Assembly: GCA_015075625.1 (NCBI GenBank)
Contig: JABTTZ010000001.1
Coordinates: 1,116,001 to 1,180,000 of the forward strand
Direction: 5' to 3'
Length of the DNA stretch: 64,000 bases
Origin: Anaerolineales bacterium
GTDB taxonomy: Bacteria > Chloroflexota > Anaerolineae > Aggregatilineales > UBA2796
This document shows positions 50,531 to 59,480 of this stretch, piece after piece (the stretch's first letter is position 1; every line of letters starts with the position of its first letter). The position numbers and the translations under genes are program-made. Below the pieces are notes generated by a model. That model was not told the origin of the DNA, ran no database searches, and worked only from the letters and a program-made list of their open reading frames with translations.

Positions 50531-52801
50531 ATGATCCCCAAAAAAATGCGACAGTTTGCCTTTCTGCTGCTTTTTGCCCTTCTTTGCCTGCTCCCCACTG
50601 GGGAACGCAGCGACGCACACGGCTACCTGATCCGTCTTTACCCCGAACCCCGCGCTATTCTGGAACGCCCGCCATCCCGCCTGCACGCTTGGTTTAGCGA
50701 GGGGCTAGAGCCGCGTTTTTCTTCACTCGCCCTTGCCGATGAGCGCGGCAACCCGATTGACCTAGCCGAAAGCGGCGTTCTGCCTGCCGCCCCTAGCCAA
50801 CTGAGCGCCCGCATCCCGCAGACGCTCCCCGATGGTACCTATGTGATTACGATGCGCGTGGCGTTTGCCAGCGATGGGCATGTCTTTACTGAACGGATTG
50901 TCTTTTGGGTGGGCAAGGGGAACGATTTCAGCCTCGAAAGTGAAAGCCGCCGCGCCGACCCCCTGGAGATTCTCTGGCGGGCGGTGAGCCTTCCGGCATT
51001 CGATGTGCTGTTTGGCGCATCGCTGCTTTATACTCTGGTGCTGCTGCCCGCGTGGGGCAATCCGCGCCACAAAGCGGGCGGGCTGCCGCCGCGCCTCATG
51101 CGCCGCCTGACGTATATCGCATGGGCGGCGGTCATCGTGGCGGCGGCGGGGACGGCGCTTGCCATCGTCCAGCAAACGTCCGCCCTCTTGGGCGTTGATC
51201 TCGGCACAGTCCTGCGTGAAGGGCTGATCAGCGTGGTCATGAGCGGGACGCAGATTGGCGACACGCTTCGGGCGCGGCTGATCTTCATCGCTATGGCGGC
51301 GGGCTTGCTTGGCGCGGCGGGTTATGTGGCAAACCGCGTCCCGCTGCTGGTCGCCCCCTTGTGGACGACGATCAGCCTTGCCGCTGCCTTCGCCCTTGGC
51401 ACGCTCAGCCTGAGCAGCCACGCCGCCGGAGTCGATTTGTGGCTGCTTCCGTCTATCATCGCCCATTGGCTGCATCTTTTGGCAACAGCGGCATGGGTTG
51501 GCGGGCTGCTGACTCTTGCGGCGGCGATTCCCCCCGCCCTTGCCCCCCTTCCCCCTGCCGAACGGCACAGCGCCATCCGCGCCGTGCTTCGCCGCTTCAG
51601 CCGCTTTGCGGTGGGAGGGGTGGCGCTTTTGGTGGCGACAGGCATCTACAACAGCGGGCTGTGGCTGCGCCGTCCAGAGGACGCCTGGACAACACCTTAC
51701 GGGCTAACCCTTCTGGCAAAGATCGCGCTGATTGCCCCGCCGCTCCTCTTGGCGTTTTACCATCACCTCGGCAGCGCGGAAGACGCCCTGACGCAGCGCT
51801 TTGGCGCGTGGGCGGGGCGTGCTGCGCAACGGCTGACAACCTTCGGACGGACGATCCGCCTTGAGGCGATCCTTGCCGTCGTCGTCGTGGTCGGGGCGGG
51901 CGTCCTCGCCGCGACGCCGCCCCCTATCCCCACAGAAACGGCGGGTGGAACACTCCCCACCCAAAGCACAATGGTCGATGGGGTGCTGATTACCCTCCGC
52001 CTTGATCCCGGCGCAGCGGGGGCAAACGCCTATGAGGTGCGGCTGGAGTCGCCCGCTTCGTCTGCCGCGTCCGATTCAACGGCGCTAGGCAAGGCGTCTG
52101 TTTGGGTGCGTTTCGTCTACCCCGCCCTTGATCTGCGCACCGCACCGATTCGCTTTGACAGCAGCGGGGAAGGTACCTACCTTTTTGCTGGCGCGGAACT
52201 GAATCGGGCGGGGATGTGGCAGACCGTGATTGATTTGGAACGAGACGGGCGCTTCACTCGCGCCGCCTTTATCTGGGAGATTCCGGCAGTCCCCGCCAGC
52301 CTTTATGTGCGAACGGCAAGCCTCTACAACCTGTTCGGAGCAGCGCTGCTGATCGCCGTGATTGGCTGGCTGAGCCTTCCTCCACTCGTCCGGCGGGTGT
52401 GGCGGCTTGATCTGCACCCCGGCGCCGCGTTGATCGGAGTCAGCCTCGCCCTTGTAACGGGGATCATCCTCGTTGTGGGTGTCATTCTGATCACGCGCTC
52501 CACTGAACAGATCGATCAGCTTCGTTACCCGCCGCCGGAGGTCGTCAACCCCATTGTGCCAGATGGCGCGTCGCTTCAACGTGGAGCGGCGGTGTGGGCG
52601 GTACACTGTGCGGCGTGCCATACCGCAGAGCAGCAAGCGCCCTTTTCGCGCACGCTCAGCAGCCGCCGCGATGCCGCGCTGCGGCGGGCGATCTTGGGCG
52701 GGGTGGGGGCGATGCCTGCCGTGCCACTGAGTGAGGATGAGGTATGGGCGGTGATCAGCTACCTGCGTAGCCCGCCCTTTTTCGGCTTGTCCAGTAACTA
52801 A
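50531..52801 (+). CDS. CopC-CopD copper protein fused to a cytochrome c domain
   Basis: The product is 756 aa. A signal peptide (residues 1-27) is followed by a CopC beta-barrel (about 29-125): the mature end begins HGYLIRLYPEPRAILERPP, with the N-terminal His copper ligand, and ends in DGHVFTERIVFWVG. A CopD membrane region of about eight spans follows (about 150-430). A CopC/PCuC-like exported beta domain and another span (about 600-625) precede a C-terminal cytochrome c domain with the haem site CAACH (about residues 693-697) and the axial Met in GAMPAVPLSEDEVWAVISYL. It probably couples copper uptake or delivery to periplasmic electron transfer. The TAA stop lies in a repeat edge. Confidence 0.88.
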   Translation: MIPKKMRQFAFLLLFALLCLLPTGERSDAHGYLIRLYPEPRAILERPPSRLHAWFSEGLEPRFSSLALADERGNPIDLAESGVLPAAPSQLSARIPQTLPDGTYVITMRVAFASDGHVFTERIVFWVGKGNDFSLESESRRADPLEILWRAVSLPAFDVLFGASLLYTLVLLPAWGNPRHKAGGLPPRLMRRLTYIAWAAVIVAAAGTALAIVQQTSALLGVDLGTVLREGLISVVMSGTQIGDTLRARLIFIAMAAGLLGAAGYVANRVPLLVAPLWTTISLAAAFALGTLSLSSHAAGVDLWLLPSIIAHWLHLLATAAWVGGLLTLAAAIPPALAPLPPAERHSAIRAVLRRFSRFAVGGVALLVATGIYNSGLWLRRPEDAWTTPYGLTLLAKIALIAPPLLLAFYHHLGSAEDALTQRFGAWAGRAAQRLTTFGRTIRLEAILAVVVVVGAGVLAATPPPIPTETAGGTLPTQSTMVDGVLITLRLDPGAAGANAYEVRLESPASSAASDSTALGKASVWVRFVYPALDLRTAPIRFDSSGEGTYLFAGAELNRAGMWQTVIDLERDGRFTRAAFIWEIPAVPASLYVRTASLYNLFGAALLIAVIGWLSLPPLVRRVWRLDLHPGAALIGVSLALVTGIILVVGVILITRSTEQIDQLRYPPPEVVNPIVPDGASLQRGAAVWAVHCAACHTAEQQAPFSRTLSSRRDAALRRAILGGVGAMPAVPLSEDEVWAVISYLRSPPFFGLSSN

Positions 52802-52925
52802 GTACCGCCACAATGAACAGGCGGCATAGCGCATGATCCCGCTGCTTTAGCGGCGGGCGCTCACGGGCGGCGCGGGGCGCAATGCCTTGCGCCCCTACGG
52901 GAATTACACTGTCAACAGACCCTAG
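52799..52925. repeat. Long REP-like repeat starting on a stop codon
   Basis: The left edge ACTAAGTACCG contains the TAA stop (52799-52801) of the copper gene. It continues with CCGCTGCTTTAGCGGCGGG, GGGGCGCAATGCCTTGCGCCCC and the right edge CTGTCAACAGACCCTA. It is the closest relative of the copies at 4738 and 55856. Confidence 0.82.
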
Positions 52926-52973
52926 TTGCATATCACGGGTAGGATAGCGGGACAAGCGAAGGATCATTCAACC

Positions 52974-55688
52974 GTGACCGACAGACCATCACTCCACCAC
53001 GCCACCTACCCCCTTGCCGCGTCGGGGGCGGTCACCCATTGGCTTGCCTGCGGCACGCTGACGACGCCCATCAACGAGGCGCTGGCGAAGGTATTCCCCC
53101 CTAACGCCCCTACTTATGGACAAAAGGGGCGCTGGCGGATGAATTTTTGGGCGTGGCACAGGGACGTTGCCCGCCTGAAAAAACAAATCTACCGCCACCT
53201 ACCACCTTTCCAGTGGCAGCCGATGGCGCGTCCCGTCCTTGATGCCGAGGGAATCGGCGGCTTGCCCTGGCGGTACGCCGCAGCCGAGGCAGACGAGGTG
53301 ATCGATTTCAGCCTGTTCAATTTCACGCCGGCGCGGATGCAAGGCTGGCTCTTTGCCCTGCTTCACGCCGAACGGCGGATGACCCTCCGCGCCCACCTTC
53401 TGACCATTGGACCCGCCCGCCTCTGGGTGAATGGGCGCTTGCGGCATATCGACCCCGGCTTTAGCTATGTCGCGGTGCAGCGCTGCACGCTCCTGCTCCA
53501 CCTGAAGGAAGGGCTGAACGAGGTCTACCTGCAAGGCGAGATGCTCGGCTGGCGCGAGGCGCGGCTGGCGTTGGGGCTGCACCTCAACCCCGCCGAGGCG
53601 CTGTCGGCGGTGCGCGTCGAACTCCCGCTAGGGACGGTGGATGCGGCGGCATGGGCGCGGGCAGAGGAATACATGAACGCGCTCATCGTGGATCGTTTCT
53701 TCCTTGCCAATGGGGAAGGGGTACTGCGCACAACGCCCGAATGGGCGGGCGATCCCATCACCGTAACAGCAGAGATCGCCCTCCCCACGCCAAAACAACC
53801 CTGGGCGATGACGAATCAGACGAACCTTCCAGTAGGGCGGGCGGCGCTCACAGTGAATCGGGACGCTCCGGCTGATCTCCCCCTGACCGAGGCGGTAAAG
53901 GCAGCAATGGCGGCGACACCGGGCGAAAACACCCTCACGCTCACCCTCCGTCCCGCCGATGGAACGCCCCTCGCTATTCACCGTGAGGTTTGGGGGAGCG
54001 CCAACCCTTACCGTCACGCCCCTTACGGGACGTATGAGGGGCGACGGCGGGAGGCGCTTGAACACCTTGCCGCCATGCCCTATGACCTTCAAACGGCGAT
54101 GGCGGCGGTGCATCTGGGACGGATGGCACACATCCCCTCGGAGGCGGTGGCGACAGCCTGCCACTTCATGAACAACCGTCAGGACTGCGCCGATTTCTAC
54201 GCTATTGGCATGTTGGCGGCGCTGTACTGGTATCCAGAGGCGCTTTTGCCGAAAGATCGGGCGCATATCGAGCAGACTTTCCGGGCGTTCAAATTCTGGC
54301 TGGATGAACCGGGCGTCGATGGCATGTGCTACTTCACCGAGAATCACCAAGTGTTGTTTCACGTCACGGAATACCTTGCCGGGGCGCTGTGGCGGGATTG
54401 GACGTTCACTAACAGCGGGCGCAGCGGCGCCGATCATGTTCGCCTTGCTGCCCCGCGCATCCGCAATTGGATTGGGCGGCGGCTGCAAGGGGGCTATTCA
54501 GAGTGGGACTCGAACGCCTACCTCACCCTGGATGTGTTCGCTATGCTCGCCCTTGTGGAGTTTGCCCCTAGCCGCACCATCCGTCAGATGGCGGCGGCGC
54601 TGCTGGACAAAACCTTTTTCATGATCGCCTGTCAATCCTTCCGGGGAACGTTGGGCAGCACGCACGGGCGCTGCTATGTCAGCGGGCTGAAATCGGGGCG
54701 GGTGGAGAACACCTCCCCCTTAGGGCGCATCGCCTGGGGGATGGGCATTCTGAACGGGGAGACGCGGGCGACAGGTCTTTTGGCGCTGGCACGGACATAT
54801 CGCCTTCCTACGGTCATTCAGCAGATTGGGGCGCATCTGCCGCCCGTCTTGGAAACCCGCGCCCGCCACCGCGCCGCCTTCCGCCCCAAATATGACTGCC
54901 AACGGGGAGTCTGGGATGTGACGACGCTCACCCGCCGCACCCCCGATGGGATGCTCTCGGCGGCGCTCAACCACCGCCCCTATGAATTCGGGATTCAGGA
55001 ACACCTCTGGCAGGCGACGCTCAGCCCAGAGGCGGCAATCTTCACCACCTATCCGGGCAACGCCCAAGAACACGGTCACGCCCGCCCCAACTTTTGGGCG
55101 GGGTCGCTCACCTTGCCCCGCGTGGGGATGCACGGGCGGACGGTTCTCGCTCATTATCAGGGGATGCCCCATGCGGGGTTGGGGTATACCCACGCCTATT
55201 TCCCCACCGCAGCCTTTGACGAGTGGTATCTTGCTGATGGGTGGGCGTTTGCCCGCGTTGGGGAGGGTTACGCCGCACTATGGGGGAGCGGCGATCTTCA
55301 CATGACGGCGCAGGGACGCCATGCCTATCAGGAAGTGCGCCTTGCCCCCGCACCCGTCGCGATGGGCAACTCGTGGCTTGACTCCTGGCTTTGCCATATC
55401 GGGAGCAAGGCAGAAGATGGATCGTTTGAGACGTTCATGCGCGGGGTGCGGGCAGCCACCCCAGAGCAGCGGAATCAGACTCTTCGTTGGACGACGCCCG
55501 AAGGAGAGCGGCTTGACTTTGGGGCAGCGCTGAGCGAGCCGCTGACCGTGAATGGGGCGGCGGTGGATTGGACGACCTTCCCCCATTATGGGAATCGCTA
55601 TACCGAGACACCCTTAGGGGCGGCGGCGATGACGATTACCCATGAGGGGGAGTCGCTCAGCGTGGCGTTGCGGCGGGGAGGCAAATGA
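52974..55688 (+). CDS. Large cytosolic protein, probable alpha/alpha-toroid fold
   Basis: The product is 904 aa from the GTG at 52974 (GAAGGA 10 nt upstream); a TTG at 52926 is also open. There is no signal peptide or membrane span. An N-terminal beta-rich region (about 1-330) contains sugar-binding-like segments. The middle (about 340-650) is built of paired helices of the (alpha/alpha)6 toroid type (LQTAMAAVHLGRMAHIPSEAVATACHFMNNRQDCADFYAIGMLAALYWYPE; EWDSNAYLTLDVFAMLALVEFA). Such folds occur in glycoside hydrolases, lyases and heparinases. Candidate acids include the DCADFY and EWDS motifs. I cannot assign a family or substrate. Confidence 0.78.
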   Translation: MTDRPSLHHATYPLAASGAVTHWLACGTLTTPINEALAKVFPPNAPTYGQKGRWRMNFWAWHRDVARLKKQIYRHLPPFQWQPMARPVLDAEGIGGLPWRYAAAEADEVIDFSLFNFTPARMQGWLFALLHAERRMTLRAHLLTIGPARLWVNGRLRHIDPGFSYVAVQRCTLLLHLKEGLNEVYLQGEMLGWREARLALGLHLNPAEALSAVRVELPLGTVDAAAWARAEEYMNALIVDRFFLANGEGVLRTTPEWAGDPITVTAEIALPTPKQPWAMTNQTNLPVGRAALTVNRDAPADLPLTEAVKAAMAATPGENTLTLTLRPADGTPLAIHREVWGSANPYRHAPYGTYEGRRREALEHLAAMPYDLQTAMAAVHLGRMAHIPSEAVATACHFMNNRQDCADFYAIGMLAALYWYPEALLPKDRAHIEQTFRAFKFWLDEPGVDGMCYFTENHQVLFHVTEYLAGALWRDWTFTNSGRSGADHVRLAAPRIRNWIGRRLQGGYSEWDSNAYLTLDVFAMLALVEFAPSRTIRQMAAALLDKTFFMIACQSFRGTLGSTHGRCYVSGLKSGRVENTSPLGRIAWGMGILNGETRATGLLALARTYRLPTVIQQIGAHLPPVLETRARHRAAFRPKYDCQRGVWDVTTLTRRTPDGMLSAALNHRPYEFGIQEHLWQATLSPEAAIFTTYPGNAQEHGHARPNFWAGSLTLPRVGMHGRTVLAHYQGMPHAGLGYTHAYFPTAAFDEWYLADGWAFARVGEGYAALWGSGDLHMTAQGRHAYQEVRLAPAPVAMGNSWLDSWLCHIGSKAEDGSFETFMRGVRAATPEQRNQTLRWTTPEGERLDFGAALSEPLTVNGAAVDWTTFPHYGNRYTETPLGAAAMTITHEGESLSVALRRGGK

Positions 55689-55855
55689 ATAACGCACCTT
55701 ACGCAGTTGAGTTTGTTCACCCCGTATTCATCGAAAGGGGCAGATTTGAGGGGGAAGTCCCCTCAAAAAAACGGATTCCCCCTTCTCCCACAGGAAAAAG
55801 GGGAATAGGGGGATGAGGGCTATCTCTTTCTGTGGCTATCTTCCTGATGGACGAC
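55689..55855. repeat. Dispersed hairpin repeat unit
   Basis: It contains ATAACGCACCTTACGCAG and the hairpin TTGAGGGGGAAGTCCCCTCAA (about 55746-55766), related to 26765 and 29135, then a CCCCCTTCTCCCACAGGAAA block. No gene is seen. Confidence 0.7.
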
Positions 55856-56178
55856 TAAGTACCGTCACAAAAGTCCTTTGGGGTAAAGAAGGTAGAACAA
55901 TCGGTGCAGCGATGCCTTTTAAGCCCCGAAGGGGTGGCTGTTTTCAGCCCGCTGCTTTAGCGGCGGGATCATGCGTTATCCCGCCTTTTCACTGTGTTTG
56001 TACTTAGGTTCTGTTAACAGTGTAATTCCCGTAGGGACGCAAGGCATTGCGCCCATCGCCGCCGGTGAGCGCACACTGCTTTAGCAGCGGGCTAAGAATG
56101 ACCACCCCACGAGGCTTAAAAGGCAAAGACGCCGTTCGTCGTTCCCTTTTTCCGTTCACGGGCAGGCGGCAAGGGTTA
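55856..56178. repeat. Long REP-like repeats between convergent genes
   Basis: It contains CTAAGTACCGTCACAAAAGT, AGCCCCGAAGGGGTGGCTG, CCGCTGCTTTAGCGGCGGG, the inverted edge GTACTTAGGTTCTGTTAACA, GTAGGGACGCAAGGCATTGCG, and CACTGCTTTAGCAGCGGGC. The TTA at 56176-56178 (stop of the next gene) sits in GGGTTAGAACG at its end. No gene is seen in these bases. Confidence 0.78.
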
Positions 56179-58191
56179 GAACGTCCCCGAACGAACCTCC
56201 GCACAGTGCGCCCAGGTCAGGGTGACCCCCTTCGGAAGCCCGCTGATCTCGTTCTGAAGTGCGCCCTCACGGGTGTAAAACCGATAGGTCAGTGTCCCGT
56301 CTGGGTCATTTTTCTGTCTGAGAAAATGTGCCGAGTTCGCCGCCCACACAATACTGACATCCCGCCCCGTTTCCTGATAGCGCGGGTTTCCCTCTGCATC
56401 AAAGAGAACCCATTGATCCTCTTGACCGGGCAAATCGCCCGCCACGCTGAGGATGCCCCGCGTGCGGTCTGGGGACATGCTCAGGCGGCTGATGCGCCGC
56501 CCGCTCAGCGTCTGAGGAATCTTCAGATGGTAAAGCCTTTGCCCCTTTGGGGTATAGCCCACGCTCGCCCAATCCGGGGCGGTGGGATCGCTGCTGCTGA
56601 TTTCAATTTCGGTGGTGCCGGGCAAAGTCACAATGCGTATCGCTGATCCGGTATAAAGGGGAGTGACGCTGCCGTTTTCCACATCCAGCACGGCGGCGCT
56701 CTGAACTTCCCCGATAGTGCGGATTAACCGGTAGCGAGGGTGGGTGAGGGTGCTGATTTGCATGTCCTCGGCGCTCTCATACTCGGTGGGAAAGCTCACC
56801 GGATGGCTGATCCCTTGCTCAAGGTCAACCCATGTCGCCCGTGAGCGGCGATCCTGTGGGTCGAGCCAATTCACAAGCAGTCGTCGCCCATCGTCCGTTT
56901 CGATAACCCGCTGTACACGCACACCAGACAAAAAGGGCGTCAGCGTTCCGCCATCGGGGGAGAGCCAATAGAAGGTCGTCAGGTACTGGCGATCCAGCGC
57001 CCGGACAATGGTCGCGGCGCGGGGTTCATCCGGCTGCCGCGCTGTGCTGCCCGAAACGGTGATCTCGCGTTGGCTGTCCAGCAAAGGTTGAATCACCCCA
57101 TCGGCAAGGCGATAGCGGTAGAGCGTATCCATGCCTTCGCTGCGGACCCCATAGACAAGATGCGCTCCATCGAGAGTCCAATCGCCATGCGTGATCTCCC
57201 CGACCACCCCTGTGGGGGGGCGAATCGTCCGTTCGACAACAAGGGTATCTTTCTCGAAGTGGGCAATGTCCAACTGGATACCGTCCGCCCCGCCCTTCCG
57301 CAGCAAAACGCGCACCCCATCGGGCGACCAGCGCGAACGCACCTCGGTGATCCAAAAGGCATAGGCGCTGCCATGTACAAAGCCTTTGGGGTGAACAAAC
57401 AGCACATCGGCATCACGGCTTTGGCGGGGGATGTAATAAAGCGTTATGCCCGTCCCCACCGCCGCACGTTCGCGCACCGTCCATGAATTCGTGGCGGGAA
57501 GGCGCTGAGTGCCAACGGCGGCGAAGGCGGCAGCCGACCACAGTTCTACCCATGTCCGGGGGACGTTTCCCCCCTGCCGAAAGCCGAGCAGAAAATGGCT
57601 GCTATCGCCCGACCACGCCAAAAAGTCAATGGTGCGATCCGATCCGCCAAGCGGCGCAAGGTGAATCGCCTTGCTCTCTGGGACGCTCAGCATCAGAACG
57701 TTTTTCCCCTCTAGGGTGCTGGCAAGCAGAAGGAACAACCTTCCATCCGGCGACCACACCGTTCCCCCCATCGATTCACTGATTGGTATAGGGAGAGGGA
57801 TTGTCACCCAGGCTGCCTCTGCCGTGTTGGGGACGGCAGAAGGGGCGCTAAATTGAAGCGTATCCAACAGGATGGTATTGCCCCGCCACGATGCCCTCAG
57901 ACGGGCGACCCACGTCCCCTGACGGTTCGCCCCGCCGATATACCGCGCCCGCAAGGGGAGCGCTATCGCCGGATCGTGCGTGCGGGCAAATCCGCCGCTC
58001 ACCGTATCCAAGAGATAGACGGCGCCCCGTCCGCCGCTGCCCGTCGTGTTTTCGGTGTAGAGGTAGATACAGCGCAGCCCATCCTCCCTCGCGCCGGATT
58101 GACCAATCCCCCGCGCCATGATGACCAATCCCCCACACAGGGAAAAGACGACGAGGAGGCTAAGCGTTCGGCTGCGGGCGCGACGGAACAT
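56176..58191 (-). CDS. Membrane-anchored beta-propeller protein, unknown
   Basis: The product is 671 aa. An N-terminal membrane anchor or signal (residues 10-27, LSLLVVFSLCGGLVIMAR) is followed by a long beta-propeller region with repeats of the type WSPDGRLFLLLAS, WSGDSSHFLLGFRQGG, RWSPDGVRVLLRKGGADG, DWTLDGAHLVYGVRSEG and MSPDRTRGILSVAGD, a TolB/WD40-like pattern. No catalytic motif is seen. It starts 3 bp after the YkgJ-type gene, so the two are one transcript. The family is unknown. Confidence 0.85.
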   Translation of the reverse strand: MFRRARSRTLSLLVVFSLCGGLVIMARGIGQSGAREDGLRCIYLYTENTTGSGGRGAVYLLDTVSGGFARTHDPAIALPLRARYIGGANRQGTWVARLRASWRGNTILLDTLQFSAPSAVPNTAEAAWVTIPLPIPISESMGGTVWSPDGRLFLLLASTLEGKNVLMLSVPESKAIHLAPLGGSDRTIDFLAWSGDSSHFLLGFRQGGNVPRTWVELWSAAAFAAVGTQRLPATNSWTVRERAAVGTGITLYYIPRQSRDADVLFVHPKGFVHGSAYAFWITEVRSRWSPDGVRVLLRKGGADGIQLDIAHFEKDTLVVERTIRPPTGVVGEITHGDWTLDGAHLVYGVRSEGMDTLYRYRLADGVIQPLLDSQREITVSGSTARQPDEPRAATIVRALDRQYLTTFYWLSPDGGTLTPFLSGVRVQRVIETDDGRRLLVNWLDPQDRRSRATWVDLEQGISHPVSFPTEYESAEDMQISTLTHPRYRLIRTIGEVQSAAVLDVENGSVTPLYTGSAIRIVTLPGTTEIEISSSDPTAPDWASVGYTPKGQRLYHLKIPQTLSGRRISRLSMSPDRTRGILSVAGDLPGQEDQWVLFDAEGNPRYQETGRDVSIVWAANSAHFLRQKNDPDGTLTYRFYTREGALQNEISGLPKGVTLTWAHCAEVRSGTF

Positions 58192-58194
58192 GGC

Positions 58195-59328
58195 TCAGCC
58201 GTCCTCGCTGAGGGCAACCAACATCGCCTGCTGCTTGCCCCATGTGGCATTGGAGGAGGGCAAGCCAAAGATCGTCAAGGCATCGGAAAAAAGATCGTTG
58301 ATCGAATGCCCAAACGTCTCATCATGTTGATCAAACGCGCCAGCGAAGGCGTTCAAGCCAACGGCGAGGGCGATCACCAGCCCCGCCCATGCTCCCCGTG
58401 CCGTCGTCCAATATGCCGCCTGCCGCCCTTGAAGGAACTGCCCCGCCAGCCACAAGCAAAACCGGACGACCTCCGAGGGGGTGAATGCTTCGGGAAGGTC
58501 TCGTTTAAGGGGTAAGCTGACCGCTGGCAGCCAGCGCATCACCCGCGCTGTCAGCGCCTGTCGCGGCAGCGAGAGCGGCGATTCAGATCGTTCACCCTCC
58601 AGATCAGCATGAAAGGCGGCGATCAGATTAGCAACAAGCGCCAAAGGTGCATCAGCGGGGAGGGACTCATCGGCGGGATCGGCAATGGTCAAGATGAGCG
58701 CGGCGGTCTGCCGTAGATTGCCCCAAAATTCCGCCAGAGTCGCCGCCGGACGGCATAAGATCGCGGCGATCTGTCCCTGCCAGGCGAGGAAATCGGTGTA
58801 AAGGATCATCGTCGCTGCTGTCAGCCTGACCGTTTCCGCCATGCTCAGCATTCCCGCCGCCGCGCTGAGCAGTTCACGTGCTTCGAGGGGATCAAGCGGT
58901 GGGTCATCCGCCGCCGCCACAACCTCCCACAGACGCCGACAGCCAGAATTCACCGAAAGATGAACGCCATCGGGGGCGGCAATGCCTTGTAGGGGAAAGA
59001 CCTGACAGGCGAGGGGTTTCACCGCCATGCCCGCCTCTTTGTGTATCACGCAGAGGTTATCCGCGCCGAGGAACACACAGCCGCCGCCAAGCGCTTCGGG
59101 GCGTTTCGTCAGGATGTAGCGGTTTCCTTCACGGCTGACGAACGGGAGATCGGGCGGGACGTTGTGCAAGAGAGGACGCCATACCTCAAGGGCAAGGCGC
59201 TGCGCTTCGGCATCGCTGAGGCTGACGGTGAAATTTCGACAACTGCTCCCGCATTGGCGGCAGCGGTGACGCGCCCCTTCAGCAAGACGGATCGGCGCGT
59301 CTGGCGGGATGGGGCGGTTCGTCGTCAT
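58195..59328 (-). CDS. YkgJ-family cysteine-cluster protein
   Basis: The product is 377 aa from the ATG at 59328, with AGGAAG upstream; the frame to 59466 has no support. Residues 20-115 contain the YkgJ cysteine cluster: HRCRQCGSSCRNF (CxxCGxxC) and GGCVFLGADNLCVIHKEAGMAVKPLACQVFPLQ, which bind an Fe-S or zinc centre. The C-terminal 250 residues are mostly helical with one hydrophobic stretch near the end (AAYWTTARGAWAGLVIALAVGLNAFAG). The reaction is unknown. It is in an operon with the propeller gene. Confidence 0.86.
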   Translation of the reverse strand: MTTNRPIPPDAPIRLAEGARHRCRQCGSSCRNFTVSLSDAEAQRLALEVWRPLLHNVPPDLPFVSREGNRYILTKRPEALGGGCVFLGADNLCVIHKEAGMAVKPLACQVFPLQGIAAPDGVHLSVNSGCRRLWEVVAAADDPPLDPLEARELLSAAAGMLSMAETVRLTAATMILYTDFLAWQGQIAAILCRPAATLAEFWGNLRQTAALILTIADPADESLPADAPLALVANLIAAFHADLEGERSESPLSLPRQALTARVMRWLPAVSLPLKRDLPEAFTPSEVVRFCLWLAGQFLQGRQAAYWTTARGAWAGLVIALAVGLNAFAGAFDQHDETFGHSINDLFSDALTIFGLPSSNATWGKQQAMLVALSEDG

Positions 59329-59480
59329 GGGGATGGACTTCCTATCCGCTGCGCCCCTTGCGATCTTTTTGGGCGCGGCGCAGCCAATAAGCGATTGTAC
59401 CACCGTCGGCTGATTCAATGAGGAACAGCCCGCCCACCAGAACAGGGGCATTGCCACACAGAACACCCCATCCTATGAGC

